A stretch of 64,000 bases of DNA from Sphingomonas sp. NFR15 (GTDB lineage Bacteria; Pseudomonadota; Alphaproteobacteria; Sphingomonadales; Sphingomonadaceae), in contig NZ_FMWX01000002.1 of the NCBI RefSeq assembly GCF_900103265.1, positions 310,001-374,000 on the forward strand, read 5' to 3'. How positions within the stretch are numbered: position 1 is the first letter of the stretch; each line of letters begins with the position of its first letter. Under the pieces are notes generated by a model, which saw only the letters and a list, made by a program, of their open reading frames with translations, did no database searches and was not told where the DNA came from. A program made the position numbers and the translations under genes. Below, one piece after another: positions 1 to 8,577 of the stretch.

Positions 1-1242
1 CATCGCGCGATCGCACGCGAGGCGGTCGCCAAGTCGCTGGTGCTGCTCAAGAACACCGGCGTCCTGCCGCTGCGCGCCTCCGCCAGCATCCTGGTCGCGG
101 GAGACGGCGCCGACGATGTCGGCCGGCAATCGGGCGGCTGGACGCTGAGCTGGCAAGGCACGGGGCTGGACGCCAGCATGTTCCCCGGCGCGACCAGCCT
201 GTGGGGCGGCATAAAGGCGGCCGTCGGCGCGGCGGGCGGCCATGCCGAATATGCGCCCGACGGGCGTTTCACGAAGCGTCCCGACGCTGCGATCGTGGTG
301 TTCGGCGAGACGCCCTATGCCGAATTCCAGGGCGATCTGCGCACGCTGCAATTGCGCCCCGAATTGCGCAAGCCGGTGGAGACGATGCGACGGCTGAAGG
401 CCGCGGGCATCCCCGTCGTCGCGGTGATGCTGACCGGGCGCCCCCTGTTCGTCAGCCCCGAATTGAACGCGGCAGACGCCTTCGTGGTGGCGTGGCTGCC
501 GGGCACCGAGGGTGAAGGTGTCGCCGACCGGCTGTTCGGGGCGGGTGGCACGCCGTTCACCGGCAAGCTGCCCGCCGCCTGGCCGCTTACCGCCAAGCCC
601 GGCGGGCCGGTACTCTATCCGTTCGGCTACGGCCTGAGCGGGCGCGAGCCCAAGGTGGCGTGGAAGCCTTTGTCGGAAGACCCCGGCATCGTCGATGACG
701 GTGACACCGGCGTGTATATGGGCGCCGGCGTGGCGACGCCCGGCTGGTCGCTTCAAGTCAGCGACGGCGTGGTCGGCGTGACGCGGATCACGACGGTGCC
801 CGCCCAGGCGCTCGGCGGTCGCATCAAGATCACCGCGATCGACCATGAGGTGCAGGAAGGCGCGCGGCACTTCGCGCTCGCGGGCGGCGGGCCGCAGGTG
901 ATCGACCTCCACACCCAGACGCCGGTCGATCTCACCCGCGAGACCAACGGCGACGTGCTGCTGCTGGCGACGATGCGGTTCGACACCGCACCACCCGCCG
1001 ATCTGACGATCGGCGTCGTCTGCGGCCCGACCTGCACCGCTTCGGTGCCGATCGCGCCGGCCAAGCTGCGTGTCGGCGCATGGCGGACGATCGGCATTCC
1101 GCTCAAATGCTTCGCCAGGACCGCTGACATGGCACGGATCGAGACGCCCTTCCAGTTGCGCACCGCGCAACCGTTCGAGACAAGCATCGCGCGCGTCGCG
1201 GTCGGCACCGTCGCCGACGACGTGGTGGCGTGCCCGCGCTGA
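1..1242 (+). CDS. Glycoside hydrolase family 3 exo-beta-glucosidase, C-terminal part
   Basis: The reading frame is open from base 1, so the N-terminal catalytic barrel lies outside the window. What remains is the GH3 C-terminal domain, recognisable by SLVLLKNTGVLPL and by the WLPGTEGEGVADRLFG stretch. It is followed by about 200 residues resembling the extra C-terminal beta domain of ExoP-type 1,4-beta-glucosidases. Such enzymes release glucose from oligosaccharides, usually in the periplasm, but the signal peptide cannot be seen here. No neighbour hints at a particular polysaccharide. Confidence 0.85.
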   Translation, partial: HRAIAREAVAKSLVLLKNTGVLPLRASASILVAGDGADDVGRQSGGWTLSWQGTGLDASMFPGATSLWGGIKAAVGAAGGHAEYAPDGRFTKRPDAAIVVFGETPYAEFQGDLRTLQLRPELRKPVETMRRLKAAGIPVVAVMLTGRPLFVSPELNAADAFVVAWLPGTEGEGVADRLFGAGGTPFTGKLPAAWPLTAKPGGPVLYPFGYGLSGREPKVAWKPLSEDPGIVDDGDTGVYMGAGVATPGWSLQVSDGVVGVTRITTVPAQALGGRIKITAIDHEVQEGARHFALAGGGPQVIDLHTQTPVDLTRETNGDVLLLATMRFDTAPPADLTIGVVCGPTCTASVPIAPAKLRVGAWRTIGIPLKCFARTADMARIETPFQLRTAQPFETSIARVAVGTVADDVVACPR

Positions 1243-1330
1243 CGCGGGTTTGATCCAGATCGCAACAATCCACTGGCCGCACCGTTACGGATGGGCGACA
1301 GGGGTCGATTGACGATCAGGAGAGAGATGC

Positions 1331-1792
1331 GTGAGCGTGGCATTCCGGCGCGAAAGCGACGAGGAGCATAAGGAACCGCGGTTCGAACTGCCGATCCCGC
1401 CCGGCCCCAATTTCGTCACCCCGCGCGGGCTGACGCAGATCGCCGCGCGGATCGAGGATTTGCGCGCCGCCGTCGCCGCCGCCACCGACGAAGATGCGCG
1501 CGCGCTCGCCGAGCGTGACCTGCGCTATTGGTCGACGCGCGAAACCACCGCCGAACTCGCCCCGCCCGCCAGCGGCGAAGCCGTCGCGATCGGCACGCGC
1601 GTGACGTTCAGACTGAACGGGGCGGAACGCGAGATCGAGATCGTCGGCTTCGACGAGAGCGATCCGGCGGCCGGCCGCATCGCGTTCTCCGCTCCGCTCG
1701 CCCGCGCGATGATCGGCGCGGAGGAAGGCGAGACGGTGGAGTTCGGCGGGAAGGCGGACGCGATCGAGATTGTGGCGATCACCAGCGTGTGA
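1331..1792 (+). CDS. GreA/GreB-family transcription factor, divergent
   Basis: This 153-residue protein has a short N-terminal helical region (residues 30-75) and a C-terminal FKBP-like Gre domain (IGTRVTFRLNG to the end). Gre factors enter the RNA polymerase secondary channel and stimulate transcript cleavage through acidic residues at a coiled-coil tip. The usual NAEY-type tip sequence is not visible and the equivalent stretch is RYWSTRETTAEL. It may therefore be a non-cleaving Gre relative (inference). The GTG start is preceded by AGGAGAG. Its 3' end overlaps the convergent DUF805 gene by 14 bases. Confidence 0.75.
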   Translation: MSVAFRRESDEEHKEPRFELPIPPGPNFVTPRGLTQIAARIEDLRAAVAAATDEDARALAERDLRYWSTRETTAELAPPASGEAVAIGTRVTFRLNGAEREIEIVGFDESDPAAGRIAFSAPLARAMIGAEEGETVEFGGKADAIEIVAITSV

Positions 1793-2186
1793 GTTCGTCC
1801 CGTGGGTCTGGGCCGTAGCGGTTCGCCCCCTTCGTGCCTGGTCGACACAAGAAGAACAGCAGGATCAACGGCCCAAGATAGGGAATGAGACCAAGAAGGA
1901 GGAACCAGCCCGACATCGCCTGATCGTGAAAACGTCGGACTTGCATCGCGACAAGCGGTATGAGCGTGCCAATAACGAAGGCCACGAGGAGCGCCATCAG
2001 CATTTGAAAGGCGAGAACCGGCGTGCCCGTCCCCGCTCCCCATTCGAAACCAACGATCACGGCGAACAGCACATACACCGCTGCCACGACCATCAACTGG
2101 CCAAGCTGAAAGCTCCATATTTCCGCCGCGCGCGATCGGCCGGCGAAGTCTGCATAATGTCTGAGCGCGCGCAGGATCAGAGCCAT
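1779..2186 (-). CDS. DUF805 family membrane protein
   Basis: This 135-residue protein has about four hydrophobic segments and the typical DUF805 start (LRHYADFAGRSRAAEIWSFQL). It also has the conserved VRRFHDQAMSGWFLLL motif and a C-terminal GTKGANRYGPDP signature. The family sits in the inner membrane and its biochemical role is unknown. It lies 10 bases downstream of yifB on the same strand, so it may be co-transcribed with it. Family assignment is firm; function is not known. Confidence 0.85.
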   Translation of the reverse strand: MALILRALRHYADFAGRSRAAEIWSFQLGQLMVVAAVYVLFAVIVGFEWGAGTGTPVLAFQMLMALLVAFVIGTLIPLVAMQVRRFHDQAMSGWFLLLGLIPYLGPLILLFFLCRPGTKGANRYGPDPRDELTRW

Positions 2187-2196
2187 TGCCTGTCCT

Positions 2197-3705
2197 TCAA
2201 TTGCTCGGCGCCCGCCGCCGGTAGCTGAGCGCCTCGGCGACGTGCAGCCGCCCTACTCCCGCGCTTCCGGCCAGATCGGCGATGGTGCGCGCGACGCGTA
2301 GGACGCGGGTGTAGCCGCGCGCGGACAGCCGCATCGCTTCGGAGGCCTGTGCGAGCAACGTGCGCCCCGCGTCATCCGGCGTGGCGACGGCGTCGAGCAG
2401 CACGCCATCGACTTCGGCGTTGGTGCGGATCGCGTGATCGGCGTAGCGCTCCGTTTGCACGGCGCGCGCTGCCGCAACGCGCGCGCGCACCTCCGCCGAG
2501 CCTTCGGCCGGCGGCGGCAGGACGAGATCGGCGGCGGAGAGCGCCTGTACCTCGACATGCAGATCGATCCGGTCGAGCAGCGGCCCGGACACCTTGGCCT
2601 GATAGTCCGCCGCGCATTTCGGCGCGCGCGCGCAGGCGAGCGCCGCGTCGCCGAGATGGCCGCAGCGGCACGGGTTCATCGCCGCAACCAGTTGCACGCG
2701 CGCCGGAAAGGTGACGTGCGCGTTGGCGCGCGCGACGCTGACCGTGCCGGTTTCGAGCGGCTGGCGCAGCGAATCGAGCACCGCGCGCTGGAACTCGGGC
2801 AACTCATCGAGGAACAGCACGCCGAGATGCGCGAGGCTGACCTCGCCCGGCTTCACCTTCATCCCGCCGCCGGTAAGCGCCGCCATCGACGCGGAATGGT
2901 GGGGCGCGCGGTATGGCCGGGTTCGCGTCAGCCGCCCGCCGGTGAGCGTGCCCGCGACGCTCGCCACCATCGACACCTCCAGCGCCTCGGCGGCGTCGAG
3001 CGGTGGCAGGATGCCGGGCAGGCACGACGCCATCAGCGACTTGCCCGCGCCGGGCGGGCCGACCATCAGCAGATTGTGCCCGCCCGCCGCCGCGATTTCG
3101 AGCGCGCGCTTGGCGGTCTCCTGCCCCTTCACCTGGCGCAGATCGGGTCCGTGGACCGCGTCGATCGCTTCGCCCGGCGCGGGCGCGGCGATCAGCCCGT
3201 GCCCCTTGAAGTGGTTGACGAGCGTAAGGATGTCGGGGGCGGCGAGCACCCCGACAGAACCCGCCCAGGCCGCTTCGGCGCCCTGCGACGCCGGGCAAAT
3301 CAGCCCCTTCCCCTCCGCCGCGGCGTGCAGCGCGGCGAGCAGCACGCCGGGCGACGGCGCGATCCGTGCGTCGAGCCCGAGTTCGCCGACGACGACGAAA
3401 TCGCCGAGTTGCTCGGCATCGATCACCCCCATCGCGGCGAGCAGCGCGAGCGCGATCGGCAGATCGAAGTGCGAGCCTTCCTTGGGCAGATCGGCGGGGG
3501 ACATGTTGACGACGATGCGCTTGGGCGGCAGCGCCAGCCCGATCGAGGCGATCGCACCGCGCACGCGCTCGCGGCTTTCCGCCACCGCCTTGTCGGCGAG
3601 GCCGACCACGTTGAACGCGGGCAGCCCGGGGATGAGCTGCACCTGCACCTCGACCGCGCGCGCCTCGAGCCCGAGATACGCCACCGTCGATACGCTCGCG
3701 ACCAT
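2197..3705 (-). CDS. comM: YifB/ComM family Mg-chelatase-like AAA+ ATPase
   Basis: At 502 residues this matches full-length YifB/ComM. An N-terminal Lon-like fold (residues 1-180) precedes the AAA+ module, with Walker A GPPGAGKS at 216-223 and Walker B VLFLDELPEF. A cysteine-containing insert (MNPCRCG ... C ... C) and the Mg-chelatase C-terminal domain follow. In naturally competent bacteria ComM is a helicase that promotes branch migration during integration of transformed DNA. No competence genes are visible here. It is divergent from rpmH across a 230-base gap that contains a long palindrome. Confidence 0.93.
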   Translation of the reverse strand: MVASVSTVAYLGLEARAVEVQVQLIPGLPAFNVVGLADKAVAESRERVRGAIASIGLALPPKRIVVNMSPADLPKEGSHFDLPIALALLAAMGVIDAEQLGDFVVVGELGLDARIAPSPGVLLAALHAAAEGKGLICPASQGAEAAWAGSVGVLAAPDILTLVNHFKGHGLIAAPAPGEAIDAVHGPDLRQVKGQETAKRALEIAAAGGHNLLMVGPPGAGKSLMASCLPGILPPLDAAEALEVSMVASVAGTLTGGRLTRTRPYRAPHHSASMAALTGGGMKVKPGEVSLAHLGVLFLDELPEFQRAVLDSLRQPLETGTVSVARANAHVTFPARVQLVAAMNPCRCGHLGDAALACARAPKCAADYQAKVSGPLLDRIDLHVEVQALSAADLVLPPPAEGSAEVRARVAAARAVQTERYADHAIRTNAEVDGVLLDAVATPDDAGRTLLAQASEAMRLSARGYTRVLRVARTIADLAGSAGVGRLHVAEALSYRRRAPSN

Positions 3706-3782
3706 CTGTTAACCCCCCGGTTGGGCAAAGGCTTAGCGGCGGCGTGCTGTTTGGGAAAGCCCGCGTGAGGCCCGTCGCCAAG

Positions 3783-3804
3783 GTGTCTTGTATTTACAAC
3801 ACAC
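3783..3804. promoter_or_regulatory. 22-base near-perfect palindrome between comM and rpmH
   Basis: Arms GTGTCTTGTA and TACAACACAC flank a central TT, with one mismatched pair. It lies about 80 bases upstream of comM and 140 upstream of rpmH, in a spot more AT-rich than its surroundings. The symmetry suggests a dimeric repressor site. The regulator is unknown. Confidence 0.45.
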
Positions 3805-3935
3805 CGCCGCCATCTTCGCGGCAGATGCTGCGCCTTCCGCCATCCCCGCGATTGACTTCGCACCGTCATCCGCTTAAGGGCACGCGCTAAGAGGCCGTCC
3901 CTGTGGCGGCCCTTTTCTATTCAGACGATCAGGGA

Positions 3936-4403
3936 ATGACTCATGAAGCGGACCTTTCAGCCGAGCAATCTGGTGCGGGCGCGTCGTCACGGCTTCCGCG
4001 CGCGGATGGAGACTCCGGGCGGTCGCAACGTGATTCGCGCGCGCCGGGCGCGCGGTCGCAAGAAGCTGTCGGCGTAATTCACGTTCTGGCGCGCCGCGCG
4101 GATTTCCTCGCGGCGAACGCCGGCAAACGCGCGCCGATGCCGGGCTTCGTGCTGCTGGTTCGGCCGCGCGATGATGGCGATCCGGCGATGCGGATCGGCT
4201 ATACCGTTACCAAGAAGATCGGCAACGCGGTGGTGCGCAACCGGATGAAACGCCGGCTGCGCGCCCTCGCGCGTGATGTGCTGCCCGAATCGGGCGTGCG
4301 CGGCGCCGATCACGTGCTGATCGGCCGCGCCGGCGGCGTGGAGCGCGATTTCGCGCAGCTCCGCGGCGAACTGGCCAAGGCGCTGGCGAAGGTGGCGCGG
4401 TGA
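3936..4403 (+). CDS. rnpA: Ribonuclease P protein component, overlapping rpmH
   Basis: The conserved RnpA body begins near base 4080 ([12 protein letters not shown]) and contains the RNR signature in [18 protein letters not shown]. With the RNase P RNA it removes tRNA 5' leaders. No ATG, GTG or TTG lies in frame between 3939 and the body. The frame is open back to ATG 3936, four bases before the rpmH ATG, which would add about 47 arginine- and serine-rich residues. Alternatives are a rare ATT at 4077, overlapping the rpmH stop, or CTG at 4086. The C-terminus and identity are secure; the start is not. Confidence 0.85.
   Translation: MTHEADLSAEQSGAGASSRLPRADGDSGRSQRDSRAPGARSQEAVGVIHVLARRADFLAANAGKRAPMPGFVLLVRPRDDGDPAMRIGYTVTKKIGNAVVRNRMKRRLRALARDVLPESGVRGADHVLIGRAGGVERDFAQLRGELAKALAKVAR
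3943..4077 (+). CDS. rpmH: 50S ribosomal protein L34
   Basis: A 44-residue protein starting [22 protein letters not shown] and ending [10 protein letters not shown]. This is the classical L34 sequence and length. L34 is a small basic protein of the large ribosomal subunit. AGGGA at 3931-3935 is ideally spaced (7 bases) from the ATG. The gene is entirely contained, in another frame, within the open frame that continues into rnpA. Confidence 0.97.
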   Translation: MKRTFQPSNLVRARRHGFRARMETPGGRNVIRARRARGRKKLSA

Positions 4404-4411
4404 GACCTGCT

Positions 4412-4498
4412 CTCCGCCGTTCTGCCGCGAAAGCGGGAGCCCAGAGCCGCACCCGCGGCGTTTGCTGCCCTGAACTCCCGCTTTCGCGGGAGAACAGT
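4412..4498. repeat. Dispersed palindromic repeat, family D copy 1
   Basis: An imperfect hairpin with outer arms CCGCGAAAGCGGGAG and CTCCCGCTTTCGCGGGAG. It fills the space between rnpA and yidD. A sister copy lies at 20078-20158. Confidence 0.7.
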
Positions 4499-4512
4499 TC
4501 AGGCGAAGATCG

Positions 4513-4725
4513 ATGCTGACCCGCCTCCTCATCCTGCTGGTGCGCGCGTGGCAGATCGGGCCATCGGTCGTGCTGCCCTCCTCCTGTCGCTACCAGCCCT
4601 CCTGTTCCGCCTATGCAATCACTGCGCTTCGCCGCTATGGCGCGGTGAAGGGCGGCTGGCTGGCAGCGAAGCGGATCGGGCGGTGCCATCCTTTCGGCGG
4701 CTACGGCCCCGATCCGGTGCCATAA
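4513..4725 (+). CDS. yidD: Membrane protein insertion efficiency factor YidD
   Basis: A 70-residue protein with the family motif SCRYQPSCSAYAI (two conserved cysteines) and the CHPFGGYGPDPVP ending. YidD is a small membrane-associated protein that assists YidC-dependent insertion. It sits in the usual place between rnpA and yidC, 30 bases before yidC. Length and sequence match the family. Confidence 0.95.
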   Translation: MLTRLLILLVRAWQIGPSVVLPSSCRYQPSCSAYAITALRRYGAVKGGWLAAKRIGRCHPFGGYGPDPVP

Positions 4726-4755
4726 GCGCCACGAAACTACGAACGGGATTTCCAG

Positions 4756-6516
4756 GTGAAAGACGAAGGCAGAAATTTCCTCCTGTTCGCGGTGTTCGCG
4801 GCGCTGATCCTGTTCGGCTGGCAGTTCTTCGCCTCCAAATACCTGCCTGCGGCCAACCCGCCCGCAACCAAGATCGAAGCCGGCAAGACCGTCGCGGTCG
4901 CCTCCTCGACCGGCCCGGCCGGGCCCGGCGCCGCCTCGCCCGAGAAGGTTCGCGATCGCGCGCAGGTGCTGCGCGAAGCCCCGCGCGTGCGCATCGAGAC
5001 GCGCAGCCTGCAAGGCTCGATCAACCTCAAGGGCGGCCGCATCGACGATCTGGTGCTGAGCAAGTACAAGGAAACCGTCGCAAAGGATTCGCCGTCGATC
5101 CGGCTGTTCTCGCCGTCGGGCACCGAACACGCCTATTTCGCCGGTTTCGGCTGGTCCGGTGACGGCGTGACGACGCCGGGCGCCGACACGGTGTTCACCG
5201 CCAGCGCGCCGGTGCTCACCCCTGCGCAGCCGGTCACGCTCGCCTGGACCAATCCGCAGGGCCAGCGCTTCTCGATCCGCATCGCGGTCGACGATCGGTA
5301 CATGTTCACCGTTCGGCAGACCGTCACCAACCCAACGGGCGCGCCGATCACCGTGCGGCCCTACGGCCTCGTCAGCCGCGCGGGCGTCTCGCCCGATCCC
5401 GATACCTGGACCGATCACGTCGGCCCGATCGGCGTGTTCGATCACGGCGCGACCTATGACATCACCTTCGCCAATCTGCAGGGCAAGGAAGCCAGCTTCA
5501 TCGGCAAGAACCTGCTCGGCAACATCGGCAAGCCCGGCGACAATTATTTCGATTCGACCGGCGGCTGGTTCGGCTTCGGCGACAAATATTGGCTGGCCGC
5601 GCTGATCCCCGATTCGGGCGCGCAGATGCACGGCGGCTTCCGCGCGGCGGTCGGCGACAATTTCCAGGCCGATTTCGCGCTCCAGCCCAAGGTCGTGCCG
5701 GCCGGCAAGGCGCTGGTGACCACCGCCAAGCTGTTCGCGGGTGCCAAGGAGACCAACACGCTCGACGGCTATGAGGACAAGCTCAACGTCCGCCACTTCG
5801 GCAAGGCGATCGACTGGGGCTGGTTCGAGGTCGTCGAGAAGCCGATCTTCAAATATCTCGACTTCCTGTTCCGCGTGATCGGCAATTTCGGAGTGGCGAT
5901 CATCGCGCTGACGTTGACGATCCGCGGCCTGCTGTTCCCGATCGCGCAGCGCCAGTTCGCCTCAATGGCGAAGATGCGCGCGATCCAGCCCAAGATGAAG
6001 GCGCTTCAGGAACGCTACAAGGACGACAAGGTCCGCGCGCAGCAGGAGGTGATGGCGCTCTACAAGTCGGAAGGCGTCAACCCGCTCGCGGGCTGTTTGC
6101 CGACCTTCCTCCAGATCCCGATCCTCTACGCGCTCTACAAGGTGCTGCTGCTGACGATCGAAATGCGCCACCAGCCGTTCGTGCTGTGGATTCGCGATCT
6201 GTCCGCGCCGGACCCCGCGACGATCCTCAACGCGTTCGGCTATCTGCCGTGGCATCTGCCCCCGATGCTCGCGATCGGCATCGTGCCGGTGCTGCTCGGC
6301 ATCTCGATGTACTTCCAGTTCAAGCTCAACCCCGCGCCGATGGACGAGGCGCAGAAGCAGGTCTTCGCGATCATGCCGTGGGTGCTGATGTTCGTGATGG
6401 CGCCGTTCGCGGTCGGCCTGCAGATCTACTGGATCACCTCGAACACGCTGACCATCCTCCAGCAGCGGCTGCTGTACGCGCGGCACCCCGAATTGAAGGT
6501 CGCGGCGGCGAAATGA
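4756..6516 (+). CDS. yidC: Membrane protein insertase YidC
   Basis: At 586 residues this is a full Gram-negative YidC. A first membrane anchor (residues 7-26) is followed by a large periplasmic beta domain (about 55-340). The conserved insertase core follows (about 355-575), including [20 protein letters not shown] and [19 protein letters not shown]. It inserts and folds inner-membrane proteins, alone or with SecYEG. The GTG start is preceded by only a weak ribosome site. The stop overlaps the ysxC start (ATGA), so the two are probably translationally coupled. Confidence 0.97.
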   Translation: MKDEGRNFLLFAVFAALILFGWQFFASKYLPAANPPATKIEAGKTVAVASSTGPAGPGAASPEKVRDRAQVLREAPRVRIETRSLQGSINLKGGRIDDLVLSKYKETVAKDSPSIRLFSPSGTEHAYFAGFGWSGDGVTTPGADTVFTASAPVLTPAQPVTLAWTNPQGQRFSIRIAVDDRYMFTVRQTVTNPTGAPITVRPYGLVSRAGVSPDPDTWTDHVGPIGVFDHGATYDITFANLQGKEASFIGKNLLGNIGKPGDNYFDSTGGWFGFGDKYWLAALIPDSGAQMHGGFRAAVGDNFQADFALQPKVVPAGKALVTTAKLFAGAKETNTLDGYEDKLNVRHFGKAIDWGWFEVVEKPIFKYLDFLFRVIGNFGVAIIALTLTIRGLLFPIAQRQFASMAKMRAIQPKMKALQERYKDDKVRAQQEVMALYKSEGVNPLAGCLPTFLQIPILYALYKVLLLTIEMRHQPFVLWIRDLSAPDPATILNAFGYLPWHLPPMLAIGIVPVLLGISMYFQFKLNPAPMDEAQKQVFAIMPWVLMFVMAPFAVGLQIYWITSNTLTILQQRLLYARHPELKVAAAK

Positions 6517-7160
6517 GCGAGGACGCCGCCTTCGGCCCCGAAGCGATCGAGGCCGCGCGAAAGGCTTTCGCCGGCCCGGTCAGCTTCCTGAAATCCGCGC
6601 CCGCGCTGGATTTCATCCCCGACGCGATCGCGCCGGAGGTGGCGTTCGCGGGGCGTTCGAACGTCGGCAAATCGTCGTTGCTCAACGCGCTCGCCGGGCG
6701 CAACGCGCTGGCGCGCACCTCGAACACGCCGGGGCGGACGCAGGAGCTCAACTTCTTCGACGTGGGCGATCCGGTCGCGTTCCGGCTGGTCGACATGCCC
6801 GGCTACGGCTTCGCCAAGGCGCCCAAGGATGTCGTCAAGAAGTGGCGGTTCCTGGTCAACGATTTCCTGCGCGGGCGCGACGTGCTCAAACGCGCGCTGG
6901 TGCTGATCGACGCGCGCCACGGCATCAAGGAGGTCGATCGCGAGATCCTCGACATGCTCGACAAGGCGGCGGTGAGCTACCGGCTCGTCATGACCAAGAT
7001 CGACAAGATCAAGCCGACCGAACTCGCCGAGGTGATGGCCGCGACCGCGGCCGAAGCCCGCAAGCGCCCGGCCGCGCACCCCGAAATCCTGCCGACCTCG
7101 TCCGAGACCGGCCTCGGCATCCCCGAATTGCGCGCGGCGGTGATCGAGGCGATCGGCTGA
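6513..7160 (+). CDS. engB: Ribosome-biogenesis GTPase YsxC/EngB
   Basis: A 215-residue TRAFAC GTPase with P-loop GRSNVGKS (47-54), DMPGYGF as the G3 motif and TKIDK as G4. YsxC/EngB is needed for assembly of the 50S subunit. It overlaps yidC by four bases and ends the rpmH-rnpA-yidD-yidC-engB run. The ATG at 6513 gives the family's normal N-terminus. Confidence 0.95.
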   Translation: MSEDAAFGPEAIEAARKAFAGPVSFLKSAPALDFIPDAIAPEVAFAGRSNVGKSSLLNALAGRNALARTSNTPGRTQELNFFDVGDPVAFRLVDMPGYGFAKAPKDVVKKWRFLVNDFLRGRDVLKRALVLIDARHGIKEVDREILDMLDKAAVSYRLVMTKIDKIKPTELAEVMAATAAEARKRPAAHPEILPTSSETGLGIPELRAAVIEAIG

Positions 7161-7171
7161 ATAAGCGTTTG

Positions 7172-7299
7172 CTCCTCCCCCGCCAAGGGGAGGTGGCGCC
7201 GCAGGCGACGGAGGGGGAGGACGCGAACTGCCGCGAGCTTCCCGCATCCTCCCCCTCCGTCACGCTATGCGTGACACCTCGCCCTGGCGGGGGAGGATT
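7172..7299. repeat. Intergenic palindromic repeat, family B
   Basis: A long imperfect inverted repeat with outer arms CTCCTCCCCCGCCA and TGGCGGGGGAGG, and inner arms GGAGGGGGAGGA and TCCTCCCCCTCC. It fills the space between engB and the GST gene. No coding potential is supported. Confidence 0.65.
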
Positions 7300-7348
7300 G
7301 GAAGGCGATCGGCTAGACCCCGCCGCCGCCGCCCGCTAAGCCGACCGC

Positions 7349-8011
7349 ATGAAGCTCATCATCGGCAACAAAGCCTATTCCTCGTGGAGCCTGCGCGGCT
7401 GGCTCGCCGCCCGGCAATCAGGCCTCGTGTTCGAGGAGGTCGTCGTGCCGCTCTACGATGCCGAATGGGACAAGCGCCGCGAGGGGGACGAGTTCGCGCC
7501 GTCCTCGGGCAAGGTGCCGATCCTGTGGGATGGCGACGCGGTGGTTTGGGACAGTCTCGCCATCATCGAATATCTCGCCGAGCAGACCAGCCGCGACCTG
7601 TTCTGGCCGGCCGATCCCGCCGCGCGCGCGATGGCGCGATCGATGTCGGCGGAGATGCATTCGAGCTTCACCGCGCTGCGCAAGAAGCATAGCATGAACA
7701 TCCGCCAGGTCTTCCCGCCCAAGCGGCCCGACGACGATGTGCTCGCCGATCTCGCGCGGATCATGGAACTATGGGCGCAGGCGCGCGCGCGCTTCGGCGG
7801 CGACGGCCAGTTCCTGTTCGGCGCGTTCGGCGCGGCCGACATCATGTACGCGCCGGTGGTGACTCGGATCGTCACCTACAGCCTGCCGATCGCGCGCTTC
7901 GCGGCGAGCTATATGGACGCGATCATCAACCATCCCTTCATGCAGGACTGGATCGCCGCCGCGCAGGAAGAGGAATGGGTGATCGAGAAGTTCGAACAGC
8001 CGGTGGGCTAG
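7349..8011 (+). CDS. Glutathione S-transferase family protein
   Basis: A 220-residue two-domain GST. The N-terminal thioredoxin-like fold (1-80) includes NKAYSSWSLRGW, KVPILW and DSLAIIEYLAE, the last being the glutathione gamma-glutamyl binding motif. An alpha-helical C-terminal domain ends with the typical FMQDWIAAAQEE. The serine-rich SSWS motif near residue 12 suggests a serine-type GST. The substrate cannot be inferred, and neighbours suggest no pathway. Confidence 0.88.
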   Translation: MKLIIGNKAYSSWSLRGWLAARQSGLVFEEVVVPLYDAEWDKRREGDEFAPSSGKVPILWDGDAVVWDSLAIIEYLAEQTSRDLFWPADPAARAMARSMSAEMHSSFTALRKKHSMNIRQVFPPKRPDDDVLADLARIMELWAQARARFGGDGQFLFGAFGAADIMYAPVVTRIVTYSLPIARFAASYMDAIINHPFMQDWIAAAQEEEWVIEKFEQPVG

Positions 8012-8018
8012 CCCACGC

Positions 8019-8088
8019 CGTTCGTCCCGAGCGAAGTCGAGGGACTGGACCGAAGCGCAAGTGCCTCGACTTCGCTCGGCACGAACGG
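8019..8088. repeat. Dispersed inverted repeat, family E copy 1
   Basis: Outer arms CCGTTCGTCCCGAGCGAAGT and CTTCGCTCGGCACGAACGG. It lies between the converging GST and cupin genes. Confidence 0.7.
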
Positions 8089-8101
8089 TTGGGGCTGGGG
8101 A

Positions 8102-8565
8102 TTATCGTGCCCGCACCGACGGATATTCCACCCCGTCCTTCGTCGTGTACCGCCCGTCGGCGGTGAACAGCATGTCGATATCCGAATAGCCGCCGCCGAG
8201 ATCCGGCCCGGCGCCGATCGCGATGAACACGCAGTCGGCGTCGCTGCGGTTGACGAGCACATGCCCGTTGCGCTCGCCGCCGGGAAACGCCGCGCAGTCG
8301 CCGGCGCGCATCGGATATTCGCCGGTGTCGTCGATCAGCACCGCCTCGCCGGACAGCATCACGACGAACTCGTCTTCCCCGTCATGCCAGTGGCGCTGCG
8401 AGGATTGCGCGCCGGGCTTCAGCACGACGTGGCTCGCGCCCATGTGGGTGAGGCCACCAGCCGGCGCGAGCCGCCGATACCAGCGGCCGGCGACGACATC
8501 GGCGAACTGCGCGGGTAACCGGTTCTGTTGGTCTGCGGGATTGTATCGAGATCGAGCTTGGGCAA
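8102..8565 (-). pseudogene. Cupin-domain protein gene with a one-base frameshift
   Basis: The downstream frame (8102-8443) encodes a cupin with SSQRHWHDGEDEFVVML and the second-motif stretch NGHVLVNRSDADC. Upstream, a different frame from TTG 8565 reads PKLDLDTIPQTNRTGYP, the normal start of this cupin family. The downstream frame upstream of its first ATG reads AQFADVVAGRWYRRLAPAGG, the expected continuation. One missing base near 8515 would join the two. It is either a real frameshift or a sequencing error. If translated from ATG 8443, the product would be a 113-residue truncated cupin. Confidence 0.7.
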
Positions 8566-8577
8566 TGTCCGCTCCCC

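Noticed and set aside
7172..7299. Short arrays of GC-rich palindromes considered as CRISPR or terminators
   Set aside because: Each locus has only one paired hairpin, with no regular direct repeats and spacers, and no T run. They fit dispersed palindromic repeats.
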